NCBI RefSeq assembly: GCF_001875655.1
Contig: NZ_MKEQ01000001.1
Span: 1,240,001-1,304,000 of the forward strand
Length of the DNA: 64,000 nt
Source: Enterobacter hormaechei ATCC 49162
GTDB lineage: Bacteria; Pseudomonadota; Gammaproteobacteria; Enterobacterales; Enterobacteriaceae
Reading direction: 5' to 3'
A program made the translations under genes and the position numbers. Positions 41,418-53,432 of the stretch are shown piece by piece. The notes beneath the pieces were generated by a model, which made no database searches, was not told where the DNA came from, and saw nothing but the letters and a program-made list of their open reading frames with translations. How positions within the stretch are numbered: the first letter of the stretch is position 1; each line of letters opens with the position of its first letter.

Positions 41418-42431
41418 ATGAAGGTACTGGTTACCGGGGCGACCAGCGGCTTAGGCCGAAATGCGGTCGAGTTTCTGCGCAACAAGGGCATCAGCGTGAG
41501 GGCCACCGGTCGCAATGAGGCGATGGGTAAACTCCTGCAAAAAATGGGCGCTGAATTTGTCCATGCCGATCTGACGGAGCTGGTCTCCTCGCAGGCGAAG
41601 GTGATGCTCGCCGGTATCGACACGCTGTGGCACTGCTCCAGTTTTACCTCCCCGTGGGGCACGCAGGAAGCCTTCGACCTCGCCAACGTGCGCGCTACGC
41701 GTCGTCTGGGCGAATGGGCCGTTGCCTGGGGCGTGCGTAACTTTATTCATATCTCCTCCCCGTCGCTCTATTTCGACTATCACCACCATCGTGATATTCA
41801 GGAAGATTTCCGCCCGGCACGCTTTGCCTGTGAGTTTGCCCGCAGTAAAGCGGCGGGCGAAGAGGTGATTGACCTGCTGGCGCAGTCAAACCCGCACACC
41901 CGCTTTACCGTGCTGCGTCCGCAGAGCCTGTTCGGGCCGCACGACAAGGTATTTATTCCGCGGCTTGCGCAGATGATGCACCACTACGGCAGCGTGCTCT
42001 TACCGCGCGGCGGCGATGCGCTGGTGGACATGACCTATTACGAAAATGCCGTTCACGCCATGTGGCTGGCGAGCCAGCCGGACTGCGATAAGCTGGTGTC
42101 GGGGCGCGCGTATAACATCACCAACGGCGAACCCTGTACCCTGCGCAGCATTGTGCAAAGACTGATTGACGAGTTAAAGATCGACTGTCGGATCCGTTCC
42201 GTTCCCTACCCGATGCTGGATATGATCGCCCGCAGCATGGAGCGCTTTGGCAGTAAATCCGCCAAAGAGCCTGCGCTGACGCACTACGGCGTGTCGAAGC
42301 TCAACTTTGATTTTACGCTGGATATTTCGCGCGCGGAAAACGAGCTGGGGTATAAGCCGATTGTTTCGCTGGATGAAGGCATTGTGCGTACGGCGGCGTG
42401 GTTACGCGATCACGGGAAGCTTCATCGCTAG
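41418..42431 (+). CDS. ybjS: NAD(P)-dependent oxidoreductase YbjS
   Basis: Started at [19 protein letters not shown] the protein has 337 residues, equal to E. coli YbjS; a 21-codon upstream extension is not conserved. It is an atypical/extended SDR with Rossmann motif GATSGLGRN and a YxxxK-like region ([14 protein letters not shown]). It resembles 3-beta-HSD-type epimerases. Substrate unknown. In E. coli the next gene is amiD; here the secretion island intervenes. Confidence 0.93.
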   Translation: MKVLVTGATSGLGRNAVEFLRNKGISVRATGRNEAMGKLLQKMGAEFVHADLTELVSSQAKVMLAGIDTLWHCSSFTSPWGTQEAFDLANVRATRRLGEWAVAWGVRNFIHISSPSLYFDYHHHRDIQEDFRPARFACEFARSKAAGEEVIDLLAQSNPHTRFTVLRPQSLFGPHDKVFIPRLAQMMHHYGSVLLPRGGDALVDMTYYENAVHAMWLASQPDCDKLVSGRAYNITNGEPCTLRSIVQRLIDELKIDCRIRSVPYPMLDMIARSMERFGSKSAKEPALTHYGVSKLNFDFTLDISRAENELGYKPIVSLDEGIVRTAAWLRDHGKLHR

Positions 42432-42458
42432 CGTTTTTGCCTGGTGGTGTCACCGTAC

Positions 42459-42499
42459 TGTTCCCTCGCCCCTCCGGGGAGAGGGTTAGGGTGAGGGGA
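42459..42499. repeat. GC-rich palindromic repeat at the island edge
   Basis: TTCCCTCGCCCC-TCC-GGGG followed by GAGGGTTAGGGTGAGGGG is the reverse-orientation relative of the element at 22161-22199. It sits in the 113-base gap between ybjS and the GH19 chitinase gene. Confidence 0.6.
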
Positions 42500-42512
42500 A
42501 AGTGCAAATACT

Positions 42513-42541
42513 AAAACGGCAACCCGAGGGTTGCCGTTTCG
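42513..42541. terminator. Terminator between ybjS and the GH19 chitinase gene
   Basis: AAACGGCAACCC/GGGTTGCCGTTT form a twelve-base-pair stem with a GA loop, between convergent genes. The minus-strand side ends TTTTAG, the plus-strand side TTTCGCTTTT. Confidence 0.8.
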
Positions 42542-42544
42542 CTT

Positions 42545-44377
42545 TTACAGAGCCGTCCAGGCTTCAGCCCAGGCCAGGCCTGCGCCCGGTTCATAGTACG
42601 CTGGCGCGTTGTTACACCAGCCGCTGTACGGGAACGGTTTGCACTGGAACAGTTTACCGTGGTTATTCACGATATCACCCGCGTTGTACTTGCTGTTCGC
42701 ACTCCACGCAGGATAAGACGTGTCGCCTTCGGATGGCGTTGACGCCTTCGCCTTAACGTTCAGCAGGTAAGAGGTGGTGCTGCTCAGCTCGCCATCGCTG
42801 ACGGTCAGGCTAACTTCATACTGCTGCGCCGTTGCAGACTCAGGTGCCGCGAAGGTCACGACCGCTTTGTCCTGACCGGTAACAGTCTGACCGTCCTGTG
42901 AACGCCAGGTATAAGTCAGTTTGTTGCCGTCTGGATCGGTAGAACCTTCCGCGCTCAGAGAAACCTGCGCACCCGCTTCCACTGCGCCGATCGGACCCGC
43001 AATCTGCGCAACCGGTGCGTGGTTTACCGCAACCGGTTCAACCGGGGTTTCGTCCGGTACAGGCGCTGGCGCCGGTGCTGGCGTTTCATCTTCGGACGGT
43101 GCCGGTGCTGGCGTTGGCGTTACCGGGGTTTCGTCCGGCGTTACGGCAGAACCGTCGTCGTTAACGATGTTCACGTTATAGAATTTCTGTACACACTTGG
43201 TGTAGTCACCGTCTTTGAATGCGCTGAACGGCGTCTGGTAGCCCACCAGCTGGCAAGAGTAAGTCTTACCGTCCGGCGTATCTGCGCTCCATCCCCAGTC
43301 CTGTTCCCAGTAAATCTTCAGGGCGCCAGCGCCACCTTCGTCGAACTGTTTCATGTTGGCGCAACCCAACACTTCGTTCGCCGGAACAGGCACTTTCAGG
43401 TAGTTCGCGAACTCTTTGTAGTACTTGATACGGTTCTGAGACTGTGCAATTTCAGTCGGGCCGCCGCACTCAACGCCGCCGTTGATGATCTGGGTGGTCA
43501 CACCGAAGCCCGGGACCAGACCGTTGGCTTTATCGCGATCGTTCGGCTGCCACGTGCCGTCGATAACCTGCAACATGCTTGGTTTTGGCGGCTGTGGATA
43601 GGCGAAGAAGAAGATCGCACTCGCCAGGTTCAGCCAGGTGTCCGCTACCAGCTCAGGTTTGTCGAGCAGGGTGCGCACGTCGCCGTACATCGCTTCAGAG
43701 AATGGACCGTAGTTGTAGTTGTAAGACAGCTGCTTCGCACCGCGACCAAAGTAGCTCAGGAAGTCACCGTCTTTATCTTTACCGCAAGGCCAGGTCTGAC
43801 CCTGCCAGACGTCCGGGTTACATTCGCCGTTATAGCCGCCCTTCTGCCCTTCGCTCCAGCCCATTTCACGCACGTGCACCAGCGCCTGACGCCATTCGGC
43901 TTCCGGACGCCAGCTTTCGTGGCCGCCGGTTTCCTGGGCAAAGTGAGCAAACATGGTTGCCAGCTCTTTGCGGCAGATCGCGTCGCTGTCGCGACCGTCG
44001 TTATAGGTTTTACACAGCGCAGGGAATTTACCTACTGCTTTCAGGAAGTTGCTGTAGGTGTATGCCTGAGCACGCAGCGGGAAGAGATATTCCCAGTCGC
44101 TGGCTTTCACGATCCCTTCAACGCGTTTTACGTTTTCCGGGTTCGCCGCGCGGCCTGGCTCAATCAGTTCGACCTGGGCGTTATCCAGCGTCTGAATGGT
44201 CTCTTTAACCGAAGCCATCAGAGGGAAATCCGTCAATTCCTTCTCTTTCTTCGCCAGATCGCTGGCTTTGATGGTGTACGGCTCACTGCTGGTTTCCTTC
44301 AGATTTGCAGCCTGGGCCATTAATGGCGCCACGCAGGCTCCGGCAATGAGTACACTCAGTAACGTCCTTTTGTTCAT
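42545..44377 (-). CDS. Secreted GH19 chitinase with PKD and chitin-binding modules
   Basis: The 610-residue precursor has a signal peptide ([18 protein letters not shown]). Residues about 75-400 form a glycoside hydrolase family 19 domain: [12 protein letters not shown] contains the first catalytic Glu and [16 protein letters not shown] the conserved follow-on motif. A Pro/Thr/Glu linker (about 405-445) leads to a PKD domain ([12 protein letters not shown] to [10 protein letters not shown]) and a C-terminal CBM5/12-type module ([26 protein letters not shown]). The modular layout and adjacent T2SS predict Sec export, then outer-membrane release by the T2SS to hydrolyse chitin. It has its own terminator. 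Confidence 0.9.
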   Translation of the reverse strand: MNKRTLLSVLIAGACVAPLMAQAANLKETSSEPYTIKASDLAKKEKELTDFPLMASVKETIQTLDNAQVELIEPGRAANPENVKRVEGIVKASDWEYLFPLRAQAYTYSNFLKAVGKFPALCKTYNDGRDSDAICRKELATMFAHFAQETGGHESWRPEAEWRQALVHVREMGWSEGQKGGYNGECNPDVWQGQTWPCGKDKDGDFLSYFGRGAKQLSYNYNYGPFSEAMYGDVRTLLDKPELVADTWLNLASAIFFFAYPQPPKPSMLQVIDGTWQPNDRDKANGLVPGFGVTTQIINGGVECGGPTEIAQSQNRIKYYKEFANYLKVPVPANEVLGCANMKQFDEGGAGALKIYWEQDWGWSADTPDGKTYSCQLVGYQTPFSAFKDGDYTKCVQKFYNVNIVNDDGSAVTPDETPVTPTPAPAPSEDETPAPAPAPVPDETPVEPVAVNHAPVAQIAGPIGAVEAGAQVSLSAEGSTDPDGNKLTYTWRSQDGQTVTGQDKAVVTFAAPESATAQQYEVSLTVSDGELSSTTSYLLNVKAKASTPSEGDTSYPAWSANSKYNAGDIVNNHGKLFQCKPFPYSGWCNNAPAYYEPGAGLAWAEAWTAL

Positions 44378-44511
44378 ATCAATATTCCTGTTCGTATCAA
44401 ATTAAATGTTAAAAAACCGGTTTAGGTATTATTCCGTTAATACATAAACCACATTCAGCTGTTTTCTCTTTTCGAAGAACACCTTCAGGAATTCTTCAAA
44501 AATAAAAAACG

Positions 44512-44952
44512 TTAATAACGTGCTGCTAATTTCAGTTGCTGGTATTTGGTCCAGACCTTACGGGCATATTTCATTCGCTGCGGATAATTTTCTTTTTTCA
44601 ATCCGGCGTTATAGGCACCCACGGCCTCCCAGTTATAGCCATATACCTTGATCATGCCGGAGAGGATTGAAGCGCCCACCATGATGGACGTACACGGCTC
44701 CGTCATTAACCGGTATTCGTCGATACCTCTGCTTTCCAGCGCCGTAAAATGCGAACTGTTGATTTGCATCAGCCCGACATCCCGCGTGCCATCGCGGTTT
44801 TGCCCAACCGCATACGGGTTCATTCCGGATTCCACATTCGCTATCGCGTACAGTAAATAGGGATCGACATGATAATAATGCGCCGCTTTATCCCAACAGT
44901 TTGCCAGTGCACTTTGGCTTATTATCAATAACAACAAAATCAATTTTTTCAT
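44512..44952 (-). CDS. IagB/PilT-type lytic transglycosylase
   Basis: Started at MKKLILLLLIISQSALA the protein is 146 residues with a signal peptide. It has the SLT fold: the catalytic Glu in IANVESGMNPYAVG, GLMQINSSHF and a YNAGL motif (AVGAYNAGLKKENYPQ). Such small muramidases (IagB, IpgF, EtgA) accompany type III, IV and II secretion systems and open peptidoglycan locally. Its place between two chitinase genes in a T2SS island suggests a similar job, though it could instead act on released substrates. The upstream 14 codons of open frame are not conserved in style and are left out. Confidence 0.82.
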   Translation of the reverse strand: MKKLILLLLIISQSALANCWDKAAHYYHVDPYLLYAIANVESGMNPYAVGQNRDGTRDVGLMQINSSHFTALESRGIDEYRLMTEPCTSIMVGASILSGMIKVYGYNWEAVGAYNAGLKKENYPQRMKYARKVWTKYQQLKLAARY

Positions 44953-45012
44953 TTTTACCTGCTGACAGTTTCGGTTATTTCTCCTTAGCAACATCCTGTA
45001 AAATGAATTTTG

Positions 45013-45046
45013 AATAACTCCCCCCCTTTAGGAGGGGGAGTTATTA
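45013..45046 (-). terminator. Hairpin downstream of chiA
   Basis: AATAACTCCCCC and GGGGGAGTTATT pair around TTTA. The following T-run on the minus strand is weak (TTATTC). Confidence 0.6.
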
Positions 45047-45056
45047 ATGGGTTAGA

Positions 45057-47786
<2,730 letters not shown>

Positions 47787-48027
47787 TTATTCGTAACGTA
47801 ATAACCCATGTCTCTCCGTGAGATCATGGATGCATTTCGCGTAGTGCGTATTTAACCAACCTGAGTGCCGTGAACAAAAATAGATTTTTTTGCTGCGTTG
47901 TATTCCTCCATTAAAAGATACAAGCCCAATTCCGTGTAGCTTATATCCCTTACGATACACTGAGCGCAAAGAGACGTCCTTCTCTTCCACCATCAAAAAG
48001 ATTTATAAAAAATCTTGACCTGTATAT

Positions 48028-48825
48028 TTAAAATGTGAAAGTAAGCTGCTGACTAATAAACACCACTATTCCAGCAAAGGCGAGGTAGGGTCCGAAAGAA
48101 ATAGTGAGGTTATTTTTATTTAAATTATTTGCGGCGAAATATCCGACAATACCGCTTAACGCTGCCGCCAGTTCAATGGAGGGTAATGCCTGCCAGCCGC
48201 ACCAGGCACCCAGCGCGGCCAGTAGCTTAAAATCACCGTAACCCAGACCTTCGCGCCCGGCCATCAGCCGAAAAGCCCAGTAGAGCAGCCAGAGCGACAG
48301 ATAGCCCGACACGGCGCCGAACAGGGCGTCGCGTAGCGGCAACGTATGGTCAAACGCATGGAGCACTAACCCCGCCCACAGCAGCGGCTGGGTCAGGCAG
48401 TCCGGAAGCAGCTGGTGCTGCCAGTCGATCATGGCCAGCGGCAGTAAAAACGCCGCCAGCAGCCATAAGGAAAACAGCGACTGAAGGTCTGGCATAACCC
48501 AGGCCGTGACGCCGCAAAACAGCGCGGAGAAAAGTTCGACCAAAAATATCCGCAGTGGGATAGCCGTACCGCACTGGTGACAGCGTCCGCGCAATAAAAG
48601 CCAGCTGACCAGCGGGATATTTTCCCACGCCGCTAGCGTGTGCTTACACACGGGGCAGTGCGAGGCCGGAAAAAGCAGATTGCCGCTCCCCTCCACCTCC
48701 ATCACCATCCCCGGGACACGCTCGGCCACGACGCCTAGAAAACTGCCTGCAATCCCCCCCAGAATCGCACTCATTATCGGGAAACCCAGCGGACAGGTAT
48801 CCCACATCAGCACGACGGTATTCAT
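48028..48825 (-). CDS. gspO: Type IV prepilin peptidase / N-methyltransferase GspO
   Basis: This 265-residue polytopic protein has the zinc-binding cysteine pairs CPVC and CHQC (residues about 58-84) and both catalytic aspartates of the GxGD family (AMIDWQHQLLPD; GYGDFKLLAALG). It cleaves and methylates the pseudopilins GspG-K. It is the last gene of the gspC-O operon and overlaps gspM by four bases. No gspN lies between gspM and gspO. Confidence 0.94.
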   Translation of the reverse strand: MNTVVLMWDTCPLGFPIMSAILGGIAGSFLGVVAERVPGMVMEVEGSGNLLFPASHCPVCKHTLAAWENIPLVSWLLLRGRCHQCGTAIPLRIFLVELFSALFCGVTAWVMPDLQSLFSLWLLAAFLLPLAMIDWQHQLLPDCLTQPLLWAGLVLHAFDHTLPLRDALFGAVSGYLSLWLLYWAFRLMAGREGLGYGDFKLLAALGAWCGWQALPSIELAAALSGIVGYFAANNLNKNNLTISFGPYLAFAGIVVFISQQLTFTF

Positions 48826-49307
48826 GCGGATTTGGACCAGGTAAGCTCCACCTGCGCTTTAACATCGCTGAGATGATCCACCGGCGTAAGATTCATTTTC
48901 TGTAATCTGACGCCGGAGGTCTGATTAATTTCGCGCAGCCAGCTTTTTAATTCATAAACGTTAACGCGATTCACGACAAAGGATAATGTTTGTCCCTCCT
49001 GGCGCACATCCGTCAGCGAGAGATTAATTTCATGGGCGCTGTTCTCTACCACCGTGCGTGGATTATCCGTTTTGACTAACTGAACCTGAAGATGATTTTT
49101 ATCAATTTCACTGCGCATCCAGTTAAGCGTCTCTTTTTGTCTTTTTAGCGTTGATTTACTATTTTGAATCATATTATCCAAGGGAATTACTCCTGCGTAA
49201 TACACCGCAGCCCCGAAAATGGCGACGGCACATAGTTTTAAAATCACTTTTTCCCGGGCGCTATAATTCTGATAGCGCGATTTCAACTGCGCGATTCGCT
49301 CTTTCAT
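48822..49307 (-). CDS. gspM: T2SS inner-membrane platform protein GspM
   Basis: The 161-residue bitopic protein has a short basic cytoplasmic N-terminus (YQNYSAREKVILK), one span (LCAVAIFGAAVYYAGVIPL) and a periplasmic ferredoxin-like domain preceded by a coiled region. These are typical of GspM, which binds GspL. It overlaps both neighbours by four bases. Confidence 0.88.
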   Translation of the reverse strand: MKERIAQLKSRYQNYSAREKVILKLCAVAIFGAAVYYAGVIPLDNMIQNSKSTLKRQKETLNWMRSEIDKNHLQVQLVKTDNPRTVVENSAHEINLSLTDVRQEGQTLSFVVNRVNVYELKSWLREINQTSGVRLQKMNLTPVDHLSDVKAQVELTWSKSA

Positions 49308-50437
49308 TTATGTTTCCCTGCGATCATGGCGGTATAGGGTTCGGTTGTTGAAACAGGCTGTAAGGAAAAATCAAAATTCTCACTGGTCTGATTAACAAAC
49401 GCCTGTAGCGCGGGCTGATTTTGCGCACTGACGCTCAGGGTCAGCCGGTTTTGCTGTGCATCGTATTCCAGCAGATCGATTTCCATCGCCGGAACGGCCT
49501 GCCTGGCGCTCTCCAGCTCTTCCAGCTGAAGGAAGATCCCTTTGCTCTGTTTCTTCAGGTTTTGACCAAAGTGATATTTGATGTTGGTCTGCTGGCGCAT
49601 GCTGGGGAAATGGTGCTGATACACCTGGACGATCTCCTCCTGCAACTGGTTTTCCTGCTGCACCAGCATCCAGGCCATTGCGATACGCGGCCCCAGTAGC
49701 AGGCCGACTGACAGCAGGCCCGCCGTCGCCATTGCCACCTTCATGCTTTTCGCGGCCCGGCCATTACTGGCCTTTGGGCTGAACTCACTGTGCAACATAT
49801 TGACGCGACAGCTTTGCCACTGCGGCTGAATCAGCACCAGCGGGTGTTGCCAGGCGTACTGGACATCCACGTTAACGCCTGCGGGGGCATCGCCGTAGCA
49901 ACAGACTTCCCCTTCCCCTGTTTTCTGCATGAGCAGCGGCAGCAGGCTCGCCTCCATTTCACCGGCCACGTGGGGCGAAAAGCGCAGCCAGTAGCTCCCC
50001 TCCTGCGCCACCAGCGTACTGCCGCCTGCGGTCACGGGCAGCAGCCAGGCATCAGGCAGGGCCTGAATCACCTTTAATCCGGCGTCCTGACAGCGGGCCA
50101 ACGCCGCACGCAGGCGATCGGCATCCATCGCCACGGCATCGACCTCGGCCCCTTTTTTATGCAGCACCGTCCAGTGCAGATTGTCCACGTCACCGATCAG
50201 CGTCTCCTCCGCCATCCACGAGAAGGCCATCGCCTGAGAAGCCACTTTTTTCGGCAGCGTGAAATGCCGGAAGATCATGTCGCTGGCGGGAAGCAGTAAA
50301 CAGACGCGCGCAGCCAGCGGGTGATCCGCCAGCGCCTCCAGGGTGTCGAGCACCTCAACGCGTTCACTGCCGGACTCACACCACATTATTTTCCCGCCCT
50401 CGCGGCTGTCGGGACGAACAAAAAGCACCTGTTTCAT
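49304..50437 (-). CDS. gspL: T2SS inner-membrane platform protein GspL
   Basis: The 377-residue protein has an actin-like cytoplasmic domain (about 1-235), one span (VAMATAGLLSVGLLLGPRIAMAWML) and a periplasmic domain. GspL recruits the ATPase GspE and pairs with GspM. It lies 15 bases after gspK and overlaps gspM by four bases. Confidence 0.9.
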   Translation of the reverse strand: MKQVLFVRPDSREGGKIMWCESGSERVEVLDTLEALADHPLAARVCLLLPASDMIFRHFTLPKKVASQAMAFSWMAEETLIGDVDNLHWTVLHKKGAEVDAVAMDADRLRAALARCQDAGLKVIQALPDAWLLPVTAGGSTLVAQEGSYWLRFSPHVAGEMEASLLPLLMQKTGEGEVCCYGDAPAGVNVDVQYAWQHPLVLIQPQWQSCRVNMLHSEFSPKASNGRAAKSMKVAMATAGLLSVGLLLGPRIAMAWMLVQQENQLQEEIVQVYQHHFPSMRQQTNIKYHFGQNLKKQSKGIFLQLEELESARQAVPAMEIDLLEYDAQQNRLTLSVSAQNQPALQAFVNQTSENFDFSLQPVSTTEPYTAMIAGKHK

Positions 50438-50452
50438 AACGTTCTACTTTTC

Positions 50453-51463
50453 TTATTCAATCATTCGGTAACGACGCTGCCACGTCACGATCTCACCGGC
50501 TTCGTTATTGACCTGAAGCTGGCTGACCACGCGAAGCGTTAATTCATCGGTATTGCCGCTGTAATTGACGCGGAAGTACCGGCTGTTTAGAGAAAATTGA
50601 TCGGCCACCTGCGGGAGATCGTCTTTTAACTGCGGGAAGGTCTGCTCCAGCGCTTTGCTGAACGCTTCCAGATTTTCCCAGCCCGATTCCGGACGCGAAT
50701 CCAGCAGGCGAACGGCGTCATCCCGCGTGAGTTTTCCCGGGAACATGGCCGCCAGCACGGCAGCCTGTTCCGGTTGCAGGGTGTTGACATCAACCTTGCT
50801 GGCGGCGTCCGGCAGGGCGCACAACAGCTTGCTCACCTTCGGATAGGCCGCCACCGGGAACGCGGGCAGCCGTTTGATCTCCGCGATGTTGCGCATCATC
50901 TGGTTTGCTGGCTGCCGCGCGGGCACGACGCCAGCCCACGCATCGCTCTCGGCCCCCTCTTTCGCCGTTGTGCTGTCGCCGTCGAGATAATCCACCAGCT
51001 GGAAATAGACCTCCTCCGCCGTGCTCTGGCTGAGGCCGCTCTCCGTCAGCAGTTGCTCAATAATTTGCGCTTTACGCGGTTTTTCTGGCACGGCGGGGGC
51101 GCTTTGCCCCTGGGGTGCGGCGTCGGCGGTCAACAGGTTATTGACGTTGAAGCAGTCCTGCGCGTCTTCCACCTGGCTCACAACCGTGTAGTCTTCCCCT
51201 CGCGTCTCCAGCGGCTGATGCCAGTCACCATCCAGAGAGAGCGGCTTACTCTCGCCGCTGGCGTCGGTCTGTAGCCGATCTTTCACCACTTTCTCCTGGG
51301 CCAGCATCGCCCAGCGCAGCTGCTGCTGGCTGACCTGATAATGGGTTTTCTGCAAATTACGGCAGAACTGCTGGCTGATTTTGGCGGCCAGCGCTGACAT
51401 CATTACCAGCAAAATCAGCACCACCAGCAGGGCGACACCTTTTTGTTTATGGATCCGGCTCAT
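50453..51463 (-). CDS. gspK: T2SS minor pseudopilin GspK
   Basis: The 336-residue prepilin has the class III cleavage motif after HKQKG, followed by VALLVVLILLVMMSALAAK. As usual for GspK, the Glu at position 5 of the mature protein is absent. The large alpha domain inserted in the fold (about 100-270) and DVNTLQPEQAAVLAAMFPG match GspK. It caps the pseudopilus tip with GspI and GspJ. Confidence 0.93.
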   Translation of the reverse strand: MSRIHKQKGVALLVVLILLVMMSALAAKISQQFCRNLQKTHYQVSQQQLRWAMLAQEKVVKDRLQTDASGESKPLSLDGDWHQPLETRGEDYTVVSQVEDAQDCFNVNNLLTADAAPQGQSAPAVPEKPRKAQIIEQLLTESGLSQSTAEEVYFQLVDYLDGDSTTAKEGAESDAWAGVVPARQPANQMMRNIAEIKRLPAFPVAAYPKVSKLLCALPDAASKVDVNTLQPEQAAVLAAMFPGKLTRDDAVRLLDSRPESGWENLEAFSKALEQTFPQLKDDLPQVADQFSLNSRYFRVNYSGNTDELTLRVVSQLQVNNEAGEIVTWQRRYRMIE

Positions 51464-52125
51464 GGTTTGGCCTCCGGCGCAGGAGCGGCTTCCGGTGCAG
51501 GGGCGGCTTCCGGGGTCGTCGCAGGCGCGTCAGCGGCCTTCTCCGGCGCTGCGGCAGCGGCCATCTCCGGCATGTCACCCGGCGTGGTAAACACCCAGCG
51601 CCAGGTATCACCGTTTTCCATCGTCAACGTCACCTCCACGCCGTCCGGCAGATGGGCGGCGTCGCTCCAGCTTTTCAGCCATCCCTGACGGTAAAAACGC
51701 CATTGCAGGGATTTCACCTCGCTGATAATCGGCACTTCGTCAGGCTTAGCGTCTGCCGGGCCGTCAATCACCGGCCAGACGTCGCGATACAGACGCCCCT
51801 CTTCCAGCCGCCAGCGCACGCGCTCCAGTTGAACCGTTCCGCTCACCCCGTTCAGGGTGGTCAGTTCAAGGGCATCCCCCTCCTGACGAAATATCTCCGG
51901 CTCGTTACGCGGGGCGCGGGCCTGAAGCTGGAAAAAATCGCGCTCCATCAGGCTCCAGGCGCGCTGAAGCTGGTTGAGCTTTGCGGCGCTGGCATCGGTG
52001 GCCGAACTGGTGCGCATCGCGCCGTCCAGAATTTGCCAGGCCAGGGTGCTGATCACCGCGAAGATGGTCAGGGCAATCATGATCTCCAGCAGGGTAAATC
52101 CGCGCTGGCGTCGCGTATTTTTCAC
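51460..52125 (-). CDS. gspJ: T2SS minor pseudopilin GspJ with Ala/Pro/Glu-rich tail
   Basis: The 221-residue prepilin has the peptidase motif QRG/FTLLEIMIALTIFAVIS. The globular pseudopilin domain runs to about residue 185 (ending DTWRWVFTTPGD). A low-complexity tail follows, rich in Ala, Pro and Glu with repeated AAPAPE units, which is not a usual part of GspJ. It overlaps gspI and gspK by four bases each. Confidence 0.9.
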   Translation of the reverse strand: MKNTRRQRGFTLLEIMIALTIFAVISTLAWQILDGAMRTSSATDASAAKLNQLQRAWSLMERDFFQLQARAPRNEPEIFRQEGDALELTTLNGVSGTVQLERVRWRLEEGRLYRDVWPVIDGPADAKPDEVPIISEVKSLQWRFYRQGWLKSWSDAAHLPDGVEVTLTMENGDTWRWVFTTPGDMPEMAAAAAPEKAADAPATTPEAAPAPEAAPAPEAKP

Positions 52126-52502
52126 TTGCTCTCTCCCGGCGGAATGATGTGCAGCGAAATAACCGGCTGGCTGTCGTCGCCTTCCGCATAGACGCGAATG
52201 GCGTTTGCCCAGCCGTTGTCGGCGGTTTTCACCCGCTGCTTGCGCCAGTTCCAGCTGCGTCCGCCCATGATTTCCGTTCCCTGCTGCTCGGCATCCGGGA
52301 AGTCGGTTTTCGTGAGCTGCGCTTCCGCCAGCTGGTTTTCCGCCACCCAGCTGGCCTGAAGCGTGTCGGCCAGACCGTGGGTAAAGCGCACGTTCAGGGA
52401 GACCGAGTTCATCAGCGCCAGCGCAGCGGTGGAGAAGATCACCAGGGCGACCATCACCTCCAGCAGCGTCATTCCCTTTTGCTTTTTGTTGCCGTTAGCC
52501 AT
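52122..52502 (-). CDS. gspI: T2SS minor pseudopilin GspI
   Basis: The 126-residue prepilin has the motif KQKG/MTLLEVMVALVIFSTAAL and a short pseudopilin domain (SWVAENQLAEAQLT, WNWRKQRV) typical of GspI. It starts the tip complex with GspJ and GspK. It overlaps gspH by eight bases and gspJ by four. Confidence 0.92.
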   Translation of the reverse strand: MANGNKKQKGMTLLEVMVALVIFSTAALALMNSVSLNVRFTHGLADTLQASWVAENQLAEAQLTKTDFPDAEQQGTEIMGGRSWNWRKQRVKTADNGWANAIRVYAEGDDSQPVISLHIIPPGESK

Positions 52503-52980
52503 CGTTTTCTACCGATACCGGGGCCGCGCCCTGCGACACCACGCGGAAATGGTGCTGTTTGTCATAACTTTGCAGCGTCAGGGTGAAGCGGCTGATTTCA
52601 CCGTCCGGTAAAAAAATCACCTGCGGCTCGGACGCTACCGTGGCGGCCAGGCGCTGCGGCGAGAGCGAAACGTGCATCTCTTCCGGGAAATCGCCTTTGG
52701 TGGTAATCCGTCCCGCGGATAACGGCACCCAGTGACGTTCGCCGTTTTTATCAGCGAGCGTCACCAGCTGATATTTATCGGTGGTGATCACCAGCCCGAC
52801 GATATTTCCGTCCATCACCGCGCGGTCTGAACCATAATCAACGAGCGCTTTCAATTGCTGGCCAAATATATCCGCACCGCTGCGCGAAGGTATTGTTGAC
52901 ACCACCATCATGGCGCAACTGGCAAATATCACCAGCGCCAGAATAATTTCCAGCAACGTAAAGCCGCGTTGATTTTTCAT
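52495..52980 (-). CDS. gspH: T2SS minor pseudopilin GspH
   Basis: The 161-residue prepilin has the motif KNQRG/FTLLEIILALVIFASCAM. Its domain shows LPDGEISRFTLTL near the C-terminus, as in GspH. It links the tip to the GspG shaft. It overlaps gspG by one base. Confidence 0.91.
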   Translation of the reverse strand: MKNQRGFTLLEIILALVIFASCAMMVVSTIPSRSGADIFGQQLKALVDYGSDRAVMDGNIVGLVITTDKYQLVTLADKNGERHWVPLSAGRITTKGDFPEEMHVSLSPQRLAATVASEPQVIFLPDGEISRFTLTLQSYDKQHHFRVVSQGAAPVSVENDG

Positions 52981-53429
52981 TATTTCTCTTTCTTATCCAG
53001 AGACCAGTTTGTAATATCATCGGCGGTATTGGCTTCACCGTCCGGACCGGCTGAGAAAACGTCTACCGCGCCGTGTTCGCCTGGGCTGACCAGAATATAA
53101 TCACCGCCCCACGGATCCTGCGGCAGGCGACGGATATAGCCGTCTGCACGGTAGCCGTTCGGGATTGGCGCGATTTCAGGCTTGGTCACCAGCGCCTGCA
53201 AACCCTGCTCGGTAGTCGGGTAGCGGTGGTTGTCCAGCTTATACATGTCCAGCGAGCCTTCGAGCGCGACAATATCGCTGGTTGCTTTTTGCTCGTCCGC
53301 TTTCTCTTTATTTCCCATTAAGTTTGGCACCACCATACTCGCCAGGACGCCGAGAATAACAATAACCACCATTAATTCGAGCAATGTGAAGCCCGCCTGG
53401 CGAGCCAGGTTTTTACGTTTTAAAGCCAT
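52980..53429 (-). CDS. gspG: T2SS major pseudopilin GspG
   Basis: The 149-residue prepilin has ARQAG/FTLLELMVVIVILGVLA followed by the highly conserved NLMGNKEKADEQKA, YKLDNHRYPTTEQGL and PWGGDYILVSPGEHG. Calcium-site residues near the C-terminus (DGEANTADDI) are present. It forms the pseudopilus shaft. Confidence 0.97.
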   Translation of the reverse strand: MALKRKNLARQAGFTLLELMVVIVILGVLASMVVPNLMGNKEKADEQKATSDIVALEGSLDMYKLDNHRYPTTEQGLQALVTKPEIAPIPNGYRADGYIRRLPQDPWGGDYILVSPGEHGAVDVFSAGPDGEANTADDITNWSLDKKEK

Positions 53430-53432
53430 GAT

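Noticed and set aside
43019..44323. 434-codon plus-strand frame opposite the GH19 chitinase gene
   Set aside because: It is a shadow of a high-GC coding strand; the minus-strand protein has signal peptide, catalytic motifs and modules, while this frame has no recognisable domain.
47787..47996. 69-codon minus-strand frame upstream of chiA
   Set aside because: No recognisable motif, no clear ribosome-binding site, and it lies in the expected promoter/leader region of chiA.
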